A stretch of 64,000 nt of DNA from Bacillus sp. SJS (GTDB lineage Bacteria > Bacillota > Bacilli > Bacillales > Bacillaceae): assembly GCF_000732485.2 (NCBI RefSeq), contig NZ_JAQV02000007.1, positions 165,884 through 229,883 of the forward strand, given 5' to 3'. The position numbers were made by a program, and so were the translations under genes. Shown piece by piece: positions 24,971 through 34,319 of this stretch. Numbering within the stretch: position 1 is the first letter of the stretch; the number at the start of each line of letters is the position of its first letter. The notes under the pieces were generated by a model, which worked only from the letters and a program-made list of their open reading frames with translations, made no database searches and was not told where the DNA came from.

Positions 24971-25209
24971 TAATGCTTCTCAACCACTCAAGTTTCCCAG
25001 CCGATTTAAAACCTTTTCACCCGATCCCACTTCATTTACGGCGAATCAGCACGCTTTTCAGCTGATTCCGATCATGTTCCGGCCAATCAGCCCCGTTTTC
25101 CAGCCGTTCCCGCTCCGTGTCCAGCCCAATCAGTCCCGCTTCCAAGCCAAATTTATCAGGATCTGGTTAAACGCGGTGGCACTTTCCAAGTTCGAGCGTA
25201 AAATACATC

Positions 25210-25249
25210 AATTAGTATAGACTATTAACTTAAATGTGTTATACTAATT
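25210..25249. promoter_or_regulatory. double CcpN-type operator at the pckA promoter
   Basis: Perfect 10-bp inverted arms AATTAGTATA and TATACTAATT are separated by 20 bp and overlie the -35 and -10 boxes. The right site TGTGTTATACT (25235-25245) fits the B. subtilis CcpN consensus TRTGHYATAYW at all 11 positions, as I recall that consensus; the left site read on minus (TAGTCTATACT) fits 9 of 11. CcpN represses pckA on glucose in B. subtilis. Confidence 0.7.
25218..25245 (+). promoter_or_regulatory. pckA promoter
   Basis: A -10 TATACT (25240-25245) with a weak -35 TAGACT (25218-25223) and 16-bp spacer, 37 bp before the ATG. Both boxes lie within the arms of the inverted repeat described separately. 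Confidence 0.55.
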
Positions 25250-25282
25250 ATGAGAACTACTTAATCACAAGCAAAGGAAGGT

Positions 25283-26875
25283 ATGGGGATGAATTCACTT
25301 GCGGCAACAAACGGGCTTTCGCTTTTACTTGAAGGGGAGAATGTTTTTCAAAACTTATCGGTACCGCAGCTAGTTGAAAAAATTCTATCAAGAAACGAAG
25401 CCGTTCTTACTTCAACCGGTGCCATCCGTGCAACGACTGGAGCTTATACAGGGCGTTCGCCTAAAGATAAATTTATTGTAAAAGAAAATATCGTAAATAG
25501 CAAAATTGATTGGGGCAGTGTGAATCAGCCAATCTCAAGCGAGACATTCGATAAGCTTTACAATAAGGTTCTTTCATACTTAAAAATGCAGAATGAATTG
25601 TTTGTGTTTGATGGGTTTGCCGGTGCAGATGAAAGGTATCGCCTGCCGATCAAAGTAGTCAATGAGTTCGCCTGGCACAATCTTTTTGCAAATCAGCTGT
25701 TCATCCGTCCGGACGGAGAAACAGCTTCAAACAATATCGAGCCTTTTACCATTGTATCAGCACCAAATTTTAAAGCAGATCCTTCTGTAGATGGAACAAA
25801 TTCAGAGACCTTCATTATCATTTCATTTGAGAAAAGAACCATCCTGATTGGCGGGACGGAATACGCAGGTGAAATGAAAAAGTCTGTTTTCTCCATCATG
25901 AACTATCTGCTTCCTGAAGCCGGCATTTTCCCAATGCACTGCTCGGCAAATGTGGGCCAGGAAGGCGATGTGGCCCTGTTTTTCGGATTGTCCGGTACAG
26001 GGAAAACGACTTTGTCAGCTGACCCGAACCGCAAGCTGATCGGAGACGATGAGCATGGCTGGTCTTCAAGCGGTGTTTTCAATATTGAAGGCGGATGCTA
26101 TGCAAAATGCATCAGCCTGTCCAAGGAAAAGGAACCGCAGATTTTCAATGCGATTCGCTTCGGTTCTGTTCTTGAAAATGTTGTAGTGGATGAGGAAACG
26201 AGAATAGCGGACTATGACCATGCATTTTACACGGAGAATACGAGAGCAGCCTACTCTCTTGATTCCATGGATAATATCGTGCTGCCAAGCATTGCCGGTC
26301 ATCCGAATACGATTATTTTCCTGACAGCGGATGCATTTGGTGTGCTCCCTCCAATCAGCAAGCTTACGAAGGAGCAGGCCATGTATCATTTCCTAAGCGG
26401 CTATACAAGCAAGCTTGCAGGAACTGAGCGCGGAATTACCTCTCCGCAGGCTACGTTCTCTACCTGCTTTGGATCTCCGTTTTTGCCGCTTCCTGCACAG
26501 CGCTACGCTGAAATGCTCGGCAAGAAAATTGAAGAGCATAATGCAGATGTCTATCTTGTTAATACAGGCTGGACTGGCGGGGAATACGGTACAGGCAAAC
26601 GCATGAAGCTTGAGTACACGAGAGCAATGGTTCAGGCTGCTCTTGAAGGAGATCTTGCTTCAGCAGAAATGCTGACGGATCAGATTTTCGGCCTTCAAAT
26701 TCCTGCACATGTTCCCGGTGTGCCGGATGAAGTGCTTATCCCATCCAAAACATGGGCAGATCAGAAGGCATATGAAGCGAAAGCAAAACAGCTGGCTGAA
26801 AAATTCAACCATAACTTTACGAAGTTTTCTTCCATCAGAAAAGATATCGCTGAACTTGGAGGACCACTCGTTTAA
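25283..26875 (+). CDS. pckA: phosphoenolpyruvate carboxykinase (ATP)
   Basis: A 530-residue gluconeogenic enzyme converting oxaloacetate and ATP to PEP, CO2 and ADP. Signatures: [18 protein letters not shown] near the N-terminus, HCSANVG, the kinase P-loop [11 protein letters not shown] (about residues 235-245), GDDEHGWS for metal binding, and [16 protein letters not shown] precedes the ATG at 25283; a second ATG lies two codons on, so the exact start is uncertain. Length matches the family. The promoter carries a double CcpN-type operator, indicating repression on glycolytic carbon. Neighbour of metK as in B. subtilis, with the arrays filling the gap. Confidence 0.97.
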   Translation: MGMNSLAATNGLSLLLEGENVFQNLSVPQLVEKILSRNEAVLTSTGAIRATTGAYTGRSPKDKFIVKENIVNSKIDWGSVNQPISSETFDKLYNKVLSYLKMQNELFVFDGFAGADERYRLPIKVVNEFAWHNLFANQLFIRPDGETASNNIEPFTIVSAPNFKADPSVDGTNSETFIIISFEKRTILIGGTEYAGEMKKSVFSIMNYLLPEAGIFPMHCSANVGQEGDVALFFGLSGTGKTTLSADPNRKLIGDDEHGWSSSGVFNIEGGCYAKCISLSKEKEPQIFNAIRFGSVLENVVVDEETRIADYDHAFYTENTRAAYSLDSMDNIVLPSIAGHPNTIIFLTADAFGVLPPISKLTKEQAMYHFLSGYTSKLAGTERGITSPQATFSTCFGSPFLPLPAQRYAEMLGKKIEEHNADVYLVNTGWTGGEYGTGKRMKLEYTRAMVQAALEGDLASAEMLTDQIFGLQIPAHVPGVPDEVLIPSKTWADQKAYEAKAKQLAEKFNHNFTKFSSIRKDIAELGGPLV

Positions 26876-26894
26876 TAAGGAGATCCATCTAAAA

Positions 26895-26928
26895 GAGGAG
26901 CATCCGAATACCCCCGGATGCTCCTCTT
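26895..26928. terminator. bidirectional terminator after pckA
   Basis: GAGGAGCATCCG pairs with CGGATGCTCCTC around an eight-base loop, between convergent pckA and the lyase gene. Confidence 0.75.
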
Positions 26929-26934
26929 CTTCGT

Positions 26935-29412
26935 TTATTTTTGAAAAGCCATGATGTAACGGCCTTGGGATACCGTTTTCCATGCTTTTCCGTTAACTGA
27001 AACAGACGTGATCGTTCCTTTGTTAAAGACAAGTGTCGTGTTTTCAAGTGTTTCTGCTTCTTTCAAGGTTACTTTTAACTCTCCGTTTGCAGCAATACTC
27101 GCGCTCAGGTTATCATCAAAACGATAATCTGCTCTTTTCCTTGATGCTGCCTTAGCGGCCGTTAATTTTCCTGCTGTTTTTTCCTGATGATTCTGGAAAA
27201 AATGATACGTTCCGGATGGGCTGTCAGCTCTTATGCCATATTGTCCGACTCTCTTTCCAGTTACAGGTGGTGTATTCGGCTTTGTATAAGGCTGGAGAAT
27301 GGTGACAAATTGTGCTGCGTTCCCCGTTACTCTTTGGATTATCGTTGGAGTCAGCTGACTTGGCGATGTAGAGGGACCTGGACCATCTGCTGTGAATACA
27401 GATGATTTTTCAAATGGGATGGAGAATGTGCGAAGTCCTTTTCCATTTTGATCCCAGGAGCTTCTCCAAGGAGACTCGATGCTCCCAGATCCTTTTGGGT
27501 TTTTCAGGTGTTCATAGCCTCCTCCCCTTCCGATCGGGCTGCCAAGCGGCTGAAGAGGCAATTCCGTTTCAAATTCCCCCAGGCCATGCAATGCCAGGTC
27601 ATACTGATGGGTTTTGGCGTCATCTTTAACGAAAAACCAGTCCAGCATAAATTCATCTTCCATCCACATGCTTCTTTCATACGTGACACCTTCATATGCG
27701 CCATCTGCCGCTGCATACATATATTTAAAATTCGGACTGCTGGAGAAAATCGGCATTTCTCCCTTTGTTTCACTTTGTGATTTTCCATCAATCGTAACCG
27801 TATTATGGCTGATGGATTGCTTATACCATCCCCTGTAAAGCGGATGAGTATATCCAGGTGTGCCAAAGTCAGGCGCCAAAAGCATCCCTGCTCCATATAA
27901 ATCGATATTCAGCTTATCATAATGCCCGTGAGAGCCTCCATGTTCTCCGTAATCCATCAAAACATAGGACTGCTCGTCTCTGGAATCCGGGTGTCTTAAT
28001 ATAGCCTGGCCAATGCTCGTAAGCTGAAGGGATTCTGTTGGCACTTCAGCGGCCTCTTCAATGCTGTCGCTTCCGAAAAATAGAGCAAAATCACCTGTAC
28101 GGCTCAATTTTTCGTATTTTGTATGGAGAAACCAGGCATAGCCCGTATCTTTATATTTTGAATAGGCAAGCTCATAATCATTATATCCGCGGGAGGATGT
28201 ATAGCTCGTGATCGTGCTCCCGAATTTTCCACCGTCATTATTCGCAGGCTGAACAAAATTCGGATAGCTGTATAAAAGCGGGATATCAAACATTTTTTTA
28301 AACTTTTCAATACTGTACAAGTCGTAGCCCCAATGGGACGCCGTTTGCGCCAATATACTAAGCGGAGCCAATGCATACGTGTGATAGGCCATGGACCCCT
28401 CCCACCAGAATCCATCCTCGAGAACGGCTTCATCCATTAGGAAGTAAAATCCGCGCTTTCCGTTAATGGCTTCATCAAGAAGCTGCTTATTACCCGCCGC
28501 AGCACCAATCATTCCAATGGCTGCATTGTGCCATGCCTGCCAGTTGGATTTGCTGTACGGATTTTGCTTCAATGTTTCAGCAATCGGGAAAAGCAATTCT
28601 TTCTCAACTTTTTCCTTTTCTTCCGCCGTGAAGGATCGGCTGCTGTATAGCAGGTCATAGCTTGAAGCCAGATCCACGGCACTAACCGCTTCGTCCAAAG
28701 ATTGATAGTACCATCTTCCGCCCTTATCCTGCTTCGCAAAATCTTTATACATGTCCGCATATTGGAGCAATAGGTGCTGTGCAGCTTCTGCATAGGTTTC
28801 ATTGCCGTTCAGAGCGAAAGCTGTTGCGAAAATCTTAATCTGTCTGACTCTTTCATTATGCTCGTAGGCTAGCCGTCCGGCTTCAATCTTTTCTCCTTCA
28901 TATATTTGTTTATCGCTCGGGCAATAGTTTTGTCCATTCTTGTATTCGAGCGGCGTTCCATCCTTGCACACATACCATGAAGCATAGCCTGCAGGTTTTC
29001 GGGGGATGGTTTGATCAAGCTTAAGAAAGGAATTTGATTCGCTTTCAAGTCTCTTTAAATAATTTTTTGCCCATGTATCGTTTACAACTCTCTTTTTTGC
29101 TGTTTGAAGTTCTAATGCACCGATAAAGGATTGTGGTCTTGGATTAGCAGTTTGAGTGTTCATAACTGGAGTATACCCTGGGGCAGCGGTTGATGAACCG
29201 GGATGATTTACTGGTTTTGTATAGCGAATCGGAGCTGTTTTAAACTTTTCTGCTCTGGCTGAAACTAAAGACTCATAGCCAGGGGAATGGACGAACGCTT
29301 CGTTCAGCCTTCCTGAATCAGGATTTGATGCAGCGGCAACGGATGTGGAAGGGATAAGCAGCAGGGACAATACGAAAAGAACACCCTTAAAGGGTCGAAA
29401 AGTCAAAGTCAT
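26935..29412 (-). CDS. secreted heparinase II/III-like polysaccharide lyase
   Basis: An 825-residue secreted protein with a Sec signal peptide (hydrophobic core about residues 9-23, cleavage near SVAAA). The middle third (about 190-400) is an alpha/alpha toroid of the alginate-lyase type (SNWQAWHNAAIGMIG, DGFWWEGSMAYHTYAL). The next part (about 470-640) is a heparinase II/III-like beta domain with YGEHGGSHGHYDKLNIDLYG, LAPDFGTPGY and SISHNTVTIDG, where the His and Tyr are likely catalytic. No anchor is present. It should cleave acidic polysaccharide by beta-elimination; the polymer (heparan, alginate or other) is unknown. No sugar transporter or hydrolase lies nearby. It is an insertion between pckA and ytmB relative to B. 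subtilis. GGAGGT precedes the ATG. Confidence 0.82.
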   Translation of the reverse strand: MTLTFRPFKGVLFVLSLLLIPSTSVAAASNPDSGRLNEAFVHSPGYESLVSARAEKFKTAPIRYTKPVNHPGSSTAAPGYTPVMNTQTANPRPQSFIGALELQTAKKRVVNDTWAKNYLKRLESESNSFLKLDQTIPRKPAGYASWYVCKDGTPLEYKNGQNYCPSDKQIYEGEKIEAGRLAYEHNERVRQIKIFATAFALNGNETYAEAAQHLLLQYADMYKDFAKQDKGGRWYYQSLDEAVSAVDLASSYDLLYSSRSFTAEEKEKVEKELLFPIAETLKQNPYSKSNWQAWHNAAIGMIGAAAGNKQLLDEAINGKRGFYFLMDEAVLEDGFWWEGSMAYHTYALAPLSILAQTASHWGYDLYSIEKFKKMFDIPLLYSYPNFVQPANNDGGKFGSTITSYTSSRGYNDYELAYSKYKDTGYAWFLHTKYEKLSRTGDFALFFGSDSIEEAAEVPTESLQLTSIGQAILRHPDSRDEQSYVLMDYGEHGGSHGHYDKLNIDLYGAGMLLAPDFGTPGYTHPLYRGWYKQSISHNTVTIDGKSQSETKGEMPIFSSSPNFKYMYAAADGAYEGVTYERSMWMEDEFMLDWFFVKDDAKTHQYDLALHGLGEFETELPLQPLGSPIGRGGGYEHLKNPKGSGSIESPWRSSWDQNGKGLRTFSIPFEKSSVFTADGPGPSTSPSQLTPTIIQRVTGNAAQFVTILQPYTKPNTPPVTGKRVGQYGIRADSPSGTYHFFQNHQEKTAGKLTAAKAASRKRADYRFDDNLSASIAANGELKVTLKEAETLENTTLVFNKGTITSVSVNGKAWKTVSQGRYIMAFQK

Positions 29413-29542
29413 TACCTCCGAATTTTTGTGTCTTTCTCACTATTACATATCGACTAACTTACGGTATTATTTCACAATTTTTTATAAAAAAACGGGATTT
29501 TTTTCTTACTTTGATTTCCGCTGCTTCAGAGCCCGTCAGTCC

Positions 29543-29573
29543 AAAAATAAAAGAGTCCCATTAACAGGACTCC
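29543..29573 (-). terminator. ytmB terminator
   Basis: GAGTCC and GGACTC arms with a T-rich tail on minus, directly after the ytmB stop. Confidence 0.65.
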
Positions 29574-29816
29574 TTAGTTCGTTGAATTTAGTTTTATAAG
29601 CTGATAGGTAAGAATGGTCTTGCTGTTTTCCCATTCTACTTTATTGATGACCGCTCTCCCGCTTACTTCTCCCTCTTTTGTCTTTCTCACTTCTACTGGA
29701 AGATCCAGCGGATATAGTCGGTATCCATCCTTTTGGAGGGTAAATACGTTTTCTTCCATCCGCTTTTCTCTGCCCTTCGTTACAATCATCGTATTCAATT
29801 CAAGGGGCATTCCCAT
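29574..29816 (-). CDS. ytmB: YtmB family protein (DUF2584)
   Basis: An 80-residue soluble protein starting MGMPLELNTMIVTKG, the same length and opening as B. subtilis YtmB. Mostly beta strands are expected (VFTLQKDGYRLYPLD, TILTYQLIKL). AAAGGAG lies nine bases before the ATG at 29816; a few upstream codons are open but unsupported. Function unknown. Same place as in B. subtilis, next to ytmA and near pckA. Confidence 0.85.
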   Translation of the reverse strand: MGMPLELNTMIVTKGREKRMEENVFTLQKDGYRLYPLDLPVEVRKTKEGEVSGRAVINKVEWENSKTILTYQLIKLNSTN

Positions 29817-29858
29817 CTCAAATCTCTCCTTTTGCACAATTAGTATTAGTTTACCATA

Positions 29859-30656
29859 TCAGACAGACGGCTGCCTTTTCATCCATTGTGTCAGTCTTTC
29901 AACCGTCTCCCTGTTTATATGCGGAGGAAAGTAATGCGTAAATTCCTCAAAGTACCACGCTTCAGCACTCTTTCCCAATTCAAGGGCCCGCTTTTCAAGA
30001 AGATATGAATGTTCAACGGACACGTTATGATCTTTAACTCCATGGATGATGAGCAGCGGAGCTTGTAATTTTTCCAGATTGTTGAGCGGTGTTCTATAGG
30101 AATAAGCGTCAGGCCGTTTATTTGGACTGCCTCCTATCACCCTTTTCATCATTCTCCTTAGATCCTCGCGTTCCTCATAGGTGAGGATCATGTCTGAGAC
30201 GCCGCCCCATGTGACGACCGAACAGACATCACTTCTTTCATTTCCGGCTATTAGCGCCATAACTCCGCCTCTTGAAAATCCAAATACGTGGATTCTTTCT
30301 TCATCCGTTTTGGGATTCCTCATCAGAAGATCAATCGCTGAAAGAGCATCCTCCCTGTCTTCTCCTGCAAAATCTTCATTTCCTTCTCCACCTTGATTTC
30401 CCCGATAAAATGGAGCCATTACGACGAAGCCCTCTGAGGCGAATTGGACAATTCGGCCTGGCCGAACCATGCCTACTCCCTTTATTCCGCCTCTTAAATA
30501 CAAGAACCCATCATAGGTTCCCTCTTTTTTAGGCTCAGCCAGCAGTCCTTTCACCTTCAGACCTCCTGACCAATAGGTGACAAGGTGCAGGTCAATATCA
30601 GGGTGTGGTGATGGATATTTCTGTTTATCTAAAATATCTCCATTTCTCATCTGCAT
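29859..30656 (-). CDS. ytmA: alpha/beta hydrolase, S9-peptidase-like (YtmA)
   Basis: A 265-residue hydrolase. The nucleophile is in VFGFSRGGVMAL (Ser near residue 124), the strand LLIIHGVKDHNVSVEHS gives the acid residue, and FTHYFPPH near the C-terminus gives the catalytic His, so the triad is complete. It resembles the catalytic domain of prolyl oligopeptidases, but without the beta-propeller, so small esters or peptides are likely substrates. No signal peptide. Start near 30656; an ATG two codons later is an alternative, and the ribosome binding site is weak. Lies beside ytmB as in B. subtilis. Confidence 0.82.
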   Translation of the reverse strand: MQMRNGDILDKQKYPSPHPDIDLHLVTYWSGGLKVKGLLAEPKKEGTYDGFLYLRGGIKGVGMVRPGRIVQFASEGFVVMAPFYRGNQGGEGNEDFAGEDREDALSAIDLLMRNPKTDEERIHVFGFSRGGVMALIAGNERSDVCSVVTWGGVSDMILTYEEREDLRRMMKRVIGGSPNKRPDAYSYRTPLNNLEKLQAPLLIIHGVKDHNVSVEHSYLLEKRALELGKSAEAWYFEEFTHYFPPHINRETVERLTQWMKRQPSV

Positions 30657-30776
30657 CCCACTTTCTTATATAGGCATTCACACATTTTTATCTTTTTCAT
30701 AGTTTATCTTAGATCAGATTATTGCGGTACGCGGCCTATTCTCAGGCGCAAAACCGACCAAAAGGAGGAACCGGAT

Positions 30777-31763
30777 TTGAAAAAATGGTTCATCAGCTTA
30801 ATGGCGCTTGTCCTAATAGCATTACCACTTTCAGCCTGCACGCAAAACAAGGTCCAGAAAATTCGAGTAGCGGAAGTGACCCGGTCTATTTTTTACGCTC
30901 CTCTTTACGTCGCTATCTCTAAAGGCTTCTTTAAGGATGAAGGTCTTGATGTCGAACTGACCACCGCATTCGGCGGTGATAAGACCATGACCGCACTTCT
31001 GTCTGGAGGAGCCGACGTTGCTCTTGTTGGTTCAGAAACTTCTATTTATGTAGAAGCTCAAGGATCCAAAGACCCGGTCATTAATTTCGCGCAGCTCACA
31101 CAAACCGATGGCACCTTTCTTGTGGCAAGAAAAAAAACTGATTCGTTTGATTGGGATGATTTAAGAGGAAGCACGTTCCTTGGCCAGCGAAAAGGCGGAA
31201 TGCCTCAAATGGCCGGAGAGTTTGTTTTGAAAAAGCATGGTATAGATCCGCAAACCGATTTGAACTTGATACAAAATATCGATTTTGCCAATATTGCCAA
31301 TGCCTTTGCGTCTGGCACCGGGGACTATGTTCAGCTTTTCGAGCCGACGGCAAGCATCTTTGAAAAAGAAGGCAAAGGACATATTGTCGCTTCCTTTGGT
31401 ACTGAATCCGGTCTAATCCCATACACCACGTTCATGTCCAAGGAAAGCTTTATTAAGAAAAATGGCGACTCGGTCCAGAAATTCACAAATGCAATTCAGA
31501 AGGCACAGAGCTGGGTAGAAAAGCACTCTGCTAAAGAAATTGCCGATGCCATTACCGAGCATTTTGAAGATACGGATCCTTCATTAATCGAAACGGTTGT
31601 CAGCAGATACAAGGAGCAAGGTTCATTTGCTAAAGATCCCATCCTTGACGAGAAAGAGTGGGAAAACCTTCAAAACATTATGAATGAAGCAGGCGAGCTT
31701 CCGAAGCATATCGATTACAGCAAACTTGTGAATACACAGTTTGCAGAAAAAGCTCCAAAATAG
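30777..31763 (+). CDS. ytlA: ABC transporter substrate-binding lipoprotein, NMT1/THI5-like (YtlA)
   Basis: A 328-residue receptor beginning with TTG at 30777 behind AAAGGAGG. Signal peptide with lipobox LSACTQNK. The family opening IRVAEVTRSIFYAPLYVAISKG and VDVALVGSETSIY follow. This is the NMT1/THI5-like type used for pyrimidine thiamine precursors, sulfonates or nitrate. First gene of a ytlA-ytlC-ytlD importer as in B. subtilis. No TPP riboswitch was recognised in the 120-bp leader, so thiamine control is not evident and the ligand is open. Confidence 0.85.
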   Translation: MKKWFISLMALVLIALPLSACTQNKVQKIRVAEVTRSIFYAPLYVAISKGFFKDEGLDVELTTAFGGDKTMTALLSGGADVALVGSETSIYVEAQGSKDPVINFAQLTQTDGTFLVARKKTDSFDWDDLRGSTFLGQRKGGMPQMAGEFVLKKHGIDPQTDLNLIQNIDFANIANAFASGTGDYVQLFEPTASIFEKEGKGHIVASFGTESGLIPYTTFMSKESFIKKNGDSVQKFTNAIQKAQSWVEKHSAKEIADAITEHFEDTDPSLIETVVSRYKEQGSFAKDPILDEKEWENLQNIMNEAGELPKHIDYSKLVNTQFAEKAPK

Positions 31764-31778
31764 TAAGGAGGTTATAGG

Positions 31779-32549
31779 ATGGCGTTCCTGTCCATACAAA
31801 ATCTGTCTCATTCCTATTTTACAAAAGACACCATCGCAACCGCCCTAGAGGGCATCAGCCTGACCGTCGAAGAAGGAGAGTTTATCTCCTTTCTCGGCCC
31901 AAGCGGCTGCGGAAAAACCACTCTTCTTACCATTGTCGCAGGTCTGCTTCATCCAACAGAAGGAACGGTCCTGATCAGAGAAGAGCCAATTAAGGAAATG
32001 AGAAGAAAAATTGGTTATATGCTGCAGCAGGATTATCTTTTTCCCTGGAAAACCATCGAGGAAAATGTTCTGATCGGTCTTAAAACTCAAAAAAAGCTGA
32101 CTCCGGAATCTGAAAAAAGGACCTTATCGCTTCTTCAGGAGATGGGGCTCTCATCAGTCGAAAAAAAATATCCACGGCAGTTATCCGGAGGGATGCGCCA
32201 GCGTGCGGCACTGATCAGGACATTGTCCACCGAACCTGACCTTCTGCTCCTGGATGAGCCGTTTTCAGCTTTAGATTATCAAACGAAACTCAAGCTTGAA
32301 GATCTCGTACAGCTCACGCTTCATGAATATGGGAAAACCGCTTTGCTTGTCACTCATGACATTGGCGAAGCAATTGCCATGAGCGACAGGATTTTTCTTT
32401 TTTCTGCGAATCCGGGGAAAATCGCTAAAATGTTTCCTATTCCCCGGGAAATTCGAGAACTGGCCCCTTTTGAGTCCAGGCAGCATCCTCTCTATAACGA
32501 ACTATTCCAATCGATATGGAAGGAGCTGGATCAGCTTGAACAAGGTTAA
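31779..32549 (+). CDS. ytlC: ABC transporter ATP-binding protein (YtlC)
   Basis: A 256-residue ATPase of the nitrate/sulfonate/taurine subgroup: Walker [11 protein letters not shown]-loop [12 protein letters not shown], signature LSGGMRQR, Walker [13 protein letters not shown] and H-loop [14 protein letters not shown]. The WKT after the Q-loop and the SGGMRQR signature are typical of this subgroup. AAGGAGG lies before the ATG at 31779, 15 bp after ytlA. Its 3' end overlaps ytlD. Confidence 0.88.
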   Translation: MAFLSIQNLSHSYFTKDTIATALEGISLTVEEGEFISFLGPSGCGKTTLLTIVAGLLHPTEGTVLIREEPIKEMRRKIGYMLQQDYLFPWKTIEENVLIGLKTQKKLTPESEKRTLSLLQEMGLSSVEKKYPRQLSGGMRQRAALIRTLSTEPDLLLLDEPFSALDYQTKLKLEDLVQLTLHEYGKTALLVTHDIGEAIAMSDRIFLFSANPGKIAKMFPIPREIRELAPFESRQHPLYNELFQSIWKELDQLEQG

Positions 32550-33348
32550 AACTCATTTGGAGCAGCTTCATGACCATTATCTGGATCGGTTAAAGCGCGA
32601 AAAAATGGTCGTCCGTTTATACCAGCTCCTTATTTTTGCAGCATTTTTCAGTATCTGGGAAATCTCAAGCAAGAATAATTGGATAGATCCGCTTATATTC
32701 AGTGCACCATCAAAAATATGGCTGCTCTTTTTGGAGAAGTGGCAGGATGGAACGTTATACGCAAACGCCAGTGTCACAATTTTCGAAACGGTTCTTGGGT
32801 TTATTCTAGGAACGCTTGCAGGAACCCTCCTGGCTGCAATCCTTTGGTGGTCGCCAAGGCTGTCCAGGATACTGGATCCCTATCTGGTTATATTGAATGC
32901 TATGCCTAAGGTTGCGCTCGGCCCAATCTTAATTGTTGCAATCGGTCCCGGCTTCTTTTCCATCGTAGCAATGGGAGCGATCATTTCTGTCATTATTACC
33001 ACCATCGTCGTTTACACATCCTTCAGGGGATTGGATCCGAATTATTTAAAGGTGCTGCAAACCTTTGGCGCCTCAAGGCTACAGCTTTTTAAAGAAGCCG
33101 TCCTCCCTGCTTCCTTTCCAGTCATTATTTCCTCCTTAAAGGTAAATGTAGGATTATCCTGGGTCGGGGTCATCGTAGGAGAATTTCTCGTATCATCCAA
33201 AGGCTTTGGATACATGATTATTTATGGCTTTCAAGTGTTCAATTTTACTCTGGTGTTTCTTAGCCTTCTGCTTATCGCCGTGTTTGCTACGATTATGTAT
33301 CAGCTTGTCGATTGGCTTGAAAAAAGGCTGATTAAAAATTCGGATTGA
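32536..33348 (+). CDS. ytlD: ABC transporter permease (YtlD)
   Basis: A 270-residue permease with six spans and a clear EAA loop ([21 protein letters not shown], near residues 174-194), typical of the SsuC/TauC group. A TTG at 32536 with AAGGAG ten bases upstream is the probable start, giving a 14-bp overlap with ytlC; a longer frame from 32470 lies inside ytlC and is not supported. Completes the ytlACD importer. Confidence 0.85.
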   Translation: MNKVKTHLEQLHDHYLDRLKREKMVVRLYQLLIFAAFFSIWEISSKNNWIDPLIFSAPSKIWLLFLEKWQDGTLYANASVTIFETVLGFILGTLAGTLLAAILWWSPRLSRILDPYLVILNAMPKVALGPILIVAIGPGFFSIVAMGAIISVIITTIVVYTSFRGLDPNYLKVLQTFGASRLQLFKEAVLPASFPVIISSLKVNVGLSWVGVIVGEFLVSSKGFGYMIIYGFQVFNFTLVFLSLLLIAVFATIMYQLVDWLEKRLIKNSD

Positions 33349-33351
33349 AAT

Positions 33352-33380
33352 AGGCTTGCCGGTTTGCGGCAAGCCCTTTT
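33352..33380. terminator. terminator between ytlD and ytkD
   Basis: GGCTTGCCG pairs with CGGCAAGCC around GTTTG, with T after the stem on plus. It separates convergent genes. Confidence 0.75.
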
Positions 33381-33852
33381 AGTCCTGTATGTTCCCTATA
33401 ATCCGTTTTAAAGACTGCTGCAGCACTTCATCTTTCATAATGAAACTAAAACGCCTGTCCTGCTGTATATTATCAGGAAGTTCATCCAGAAGGACGGGAC
33501 CCTTTGTTTCCATGTAATCATCCAGATGAATGAGTTCGGAAACGGCCGCATAGTAAATATTTTTTATAATTGTTTTTTCTTTTCCGGAAACACGATACTG
33601 CCCCATGTACTGGAGAGACGACACAATACCGCCTGTTTCCTCTTTTACTTCTCTAATTGCCGCTTCGTCTGCCGTCTCATTTTCCTCGACCTTGCCGCCG
33701 GGAAATTCATACCCGCGGTCCCCATGGTTGGTTAAAAGCCACTTATCCTGAAAGCGGCATACGACCCATACATGCTTCGGAAGGCTGGAAAATGGATTCT
33801 TTTCAAAAGATAGCTGAACCTGATTGTGGTAATAATCCTTAAAACGATACAT
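33379..33852 (-). CDS. ytkD: NUDIX hydrolase YtkD
   Basis: A 157-residue hydrolase with a full Nudix box GGKVEENETADEAAIREVKEETGG (given in parts: GGKVEENETA, then REVKEETGG; about residues 54-77) that binds metal and cleaves a nucleoside diphosphate bond. B. subtilis YtkD hydrolyses 8-oxo-dGTP and other nucleoside triphosphates. The blocks KHVWVVCRF and YEFPGGKVE identify the family. The ATG at 33852 has GAGGGATC upstream and gives the family start MYRFKDYY; a TTG four codons earlier is the other option. A role in removing oxidised nucleotides fits dps nearby. Confidence 0.9.
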   Translation of the reverse strand: MYRFKDYYHNQVQLSFEKNPFSSLPKHVWVVCRFQDKWLLTNHGDRGYEFPGGKVEENETADEAAIREVKEETGGIVSSLQYMGQYRVSGKEKTIIKNIYYAAVSELIHLDDYMETKGPVLLDELPDNIQQDRRFSFIMKDEVLQQSLKRIIGNIQD

Positions 33853-33920
33853 GTGATCCCTCAATTTTCGACTTTTCCAATTCTATTTTATCACAATGGG
33901 ATGACATTGTATAAATTCTG

Positions 33921-34256
33921 CTAGGTTTGATCCTCAATATTATTCAGAATCTTCTGCTCATCGATATGCTGCTTCGCCTCTGCATCCCCTAGTTCATAAA
34001 TCATTCTATAGATATTCATGTTCGCCTGATCGACCGCATCATTAGGCCGGTCGAAGTGGTAAGGCAAATAGGGTACATGCGTCCTGAAAAAGCCTTTCCA
34101 GTCTGATGCATACTGCTGCTCAAAATAACTCCTCAGCTCAATGATTTGATCATCTGTCGCCTCAATACGGTAATCCCATACAGATGAATCAGACAGCTGT
34201 GATATTTCTCCGCTTCCAACTGTCACATAATACGTTTTCTTTTCAAAACCTTCCAT
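33921..34256 (-). CDS. hypothetical protein, 111 aa
   Basis: A soluble 111-residue protein (MEGFEKKTYYVTVGSGEIS; C-terminal helix ending QKILNNIEDQT). The first part alternates beta strands (KKTYYVTV, WDYRIEA), the rest is helical, with an aromatic patch HVPYLPYHFDRPND. No signal peptide or catalytic motif is obvious. The ATG at 34256 is preferred over the codon two before it because AAGGTG lies nine bases upstream. I do not recognise the family. Confidence 0.7.
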   Translation of the reverse strand: MEGFEKKTYYVTVGSGEISQLSDSSVWDYRIEATDDQIIELRSYFEQQYASDWKGFFRTHVPYLPYHFDRPNDAVDQANMNIYRMIYELGDAEAKQHIDEQKILNNIEDQT

Positions 34257-34319
34257 AAACAATCACACCTTCAAGCCTTTTCCCTTATTTTGCAGCATCT
34301 TCATGCTTTTATTCGGCAC

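Noticed and set aside
24194..25065. Two to three long plus-strand frames across the 21-bp array with FPADQ-type heptads
   Set aside because: Three overlapping frames are open together, the sequence is repetitive, no start signal is convincing, and the last part runs into the GTCGATATA array.
30657..30776. Possible TPP riboswitch before ytlACD
   Set aside because: The conserved CUGAGA and ACCUGAUCUGG-like blocks are not present.
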